Assembly: GCA_963833955.1 (NCBI GenBank)
Contig: CAWHZY010000012.1
Coordinates: forward strand, 91,537 to 155,536
Direction: 5' to 3'
Length of the DNA: 64,000 nt
DNA from: Roseiarcus sp963833955
GTDB taxonomy: Bacteria > Pseudomonadota > Alphaproteobacteria > Rhizobiales > Beijerinckiaceae
Shown here piece by piece: positions 63,278-64,000 of this stretch. The translations under genes were made by a program, and so were the position numbers. The notes below the pieces were generated by a model. It made no database searches. It saw only the letters and a program-made list of their open reading frames with translations, and was not told the DNA's origin. Position 1 is the stretch's first letter. Each line of letters starts with the position of its first letter.

Positions 63278-64000
63278 GTGCTGATCGCCCTTGCAGCATG
63301 CGTCACGCTTTACCTTCTGTTGTTTGTCGGCCTTTTCTTCGGCCAAAGAAAAATCCTGTTTCGTTGCGACGCCGCTGAGGTCGATCCGGCGACCCTCGGG
63401 CTCAACGCCCGGACTCTTCGGTTGAAAACGGAAGATGGGGAAAGTCTGGTGGCCTGGGGCTTTCCTCCCGCGCCAGAACGTCCTCTGATCCTGTATTTCC
63501 ATGGCAATGCGGGCGGCCTCGACCTCCGCGTCGAGCGCTTTCGCGCCATGGCGAAAGCGGGGATCGGGTTGCTGGCGATCGAATATCGAGGCTATGCCAG
63601 CTCAACCGGCTCTCCGAGCGAGCAAGGGCTCAAGCTCGATGGCGAAGCCGCTTATGCGGCGGCGATCGCGAGCGGTGTCGCGCCCGAGCGCATCGTGGCT
63701 CTCGGAGAATCGCTTGGGTCCGGTGTTGCTGTCGCGCTTGCCGCTCGCCACAAGGTTGGCGCGCTTGTGCTCGAACTCGCCCTATTCCTCGATCGCCGAT
63801 GTCGCGGCGGCGACCTACTGGTTCGTCCCGGTTCGCGCATTGCTTCGCGATCCGTTCCGTAACGACTTGCTGATCGGCTCGGTCACGGCGCCGACGCTGA
63901 TCGTACACGGGACCAAGGATCTTGTTACGCCCATCCGCTTCGGCGAGAAATTGTTTGCACTCGCCAAATCGCCGAAAGAGTTTTGGCGCGTCGAGGGCGC
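63278..64000 (+). CDS. Alpha/beta hydrolase (Bem46-like), partial with one frameshift
   Basis: A membrane-anchored hydrolase: an N-terminal helix (LIALAACVTLYLLLFVGLFF), then oxyanion region LYFHGNAGGLDLRVERF and nucleophile Ser in VALGESLGSGVAVALAA. Near 63778 the frame slips; one base removed gives LESPYSSIADVAAATYWFVP and continues past DLLIGSVTAPTLIVHGTKD to the window edge. The start is GTG, 25 bases after pntB. Substrate unknown. Confidence 0.85.

Overview
This window is high-GC alphaproteobacterial DNA, most likely from the Hyphomicrobiales (Rhizobiales). CtrA, branched-chain keto acid dehydrogenase, a three-subunit PntAA/PntAB/PntB transhydrogenase, a lytic transglycosylase-dapA-smpB run and an OxdC-type cupin support this. 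A Methylocystaceae/Beijerinckiaceae-like host is plausible but unproven.

Layout. 1-3.6 kb (minus): bkdAa-bkdAb-bkdB, with a palindromic repeat between the two E1 genes. 3.7 kb: tRNA-Leu(CAG). 4.1-4.9 kb: a short-chain dehydrogenase. 5.0-16.4 kb: a self-contained selenium/formate block. selA and selB run rightward with the tRNA-Sec gene nested in the 3' end of the selB frame. selD, a Tat-exported transglutaminase-like protein, fdhE and fdnI-fdnH-fdnG run the other way; fdnG carries an in-frame UGA (selenocysteine) with a SECIS hairpin. 17.1-18.4 kb: a Tat-exported oxalate decarboxylase whose product, formate, is the FDH-N substrate, followed by a fragment of a second copy. 18.8-22.8 kb: phoB-phoU-pstB-pstA-pstS under a three-repeat Pho box, but pstC is missing and pstS is joined directly to pstA. 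23-28.5 kb: two small genes and a YhaN/YhaO (SbcC/SbcD-like) pair. 28.6-31.3 kb: a GT61-type glycosyltransferase, an unknown protein and a His/Tyr-tailed secreted protein. 31.5-35.3 kb: slt-dapA-smpB. 35.6-40.2 kb: a two-gene TIR plus nSTAND NTPase/TPR operon, the best candidate for an undescribed immunity-type system. 40.4-51.5 kb: metY, DUF1003, DUF4239, acyltransferase, TylF-like methyltransferase, SbmA/YddA-type ABC transporter, META-domain protein, Hsp20 and threonine aldolase. 51.9-58.2 kb: gltB-gltD. 58.4-60.0 kb: ctrA and fliJ, divergent. 60.3-63.3 kb: pntAA-pntAB-pntB, then a partial alpha/beta hydrolase.

A caution covers the whole window. At least thirteen genes, several of them conserved, are broken by single-base frameshifts, and nearly all are repaired by removing one base. 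This points to insertion-type consensus errors more than to real gene decay. Frameshifted genes are therefore annotated across the break. The pstS/pstA join is a different kind of lesion (a deletion of over 1 kb) and may be real or an assembly join.
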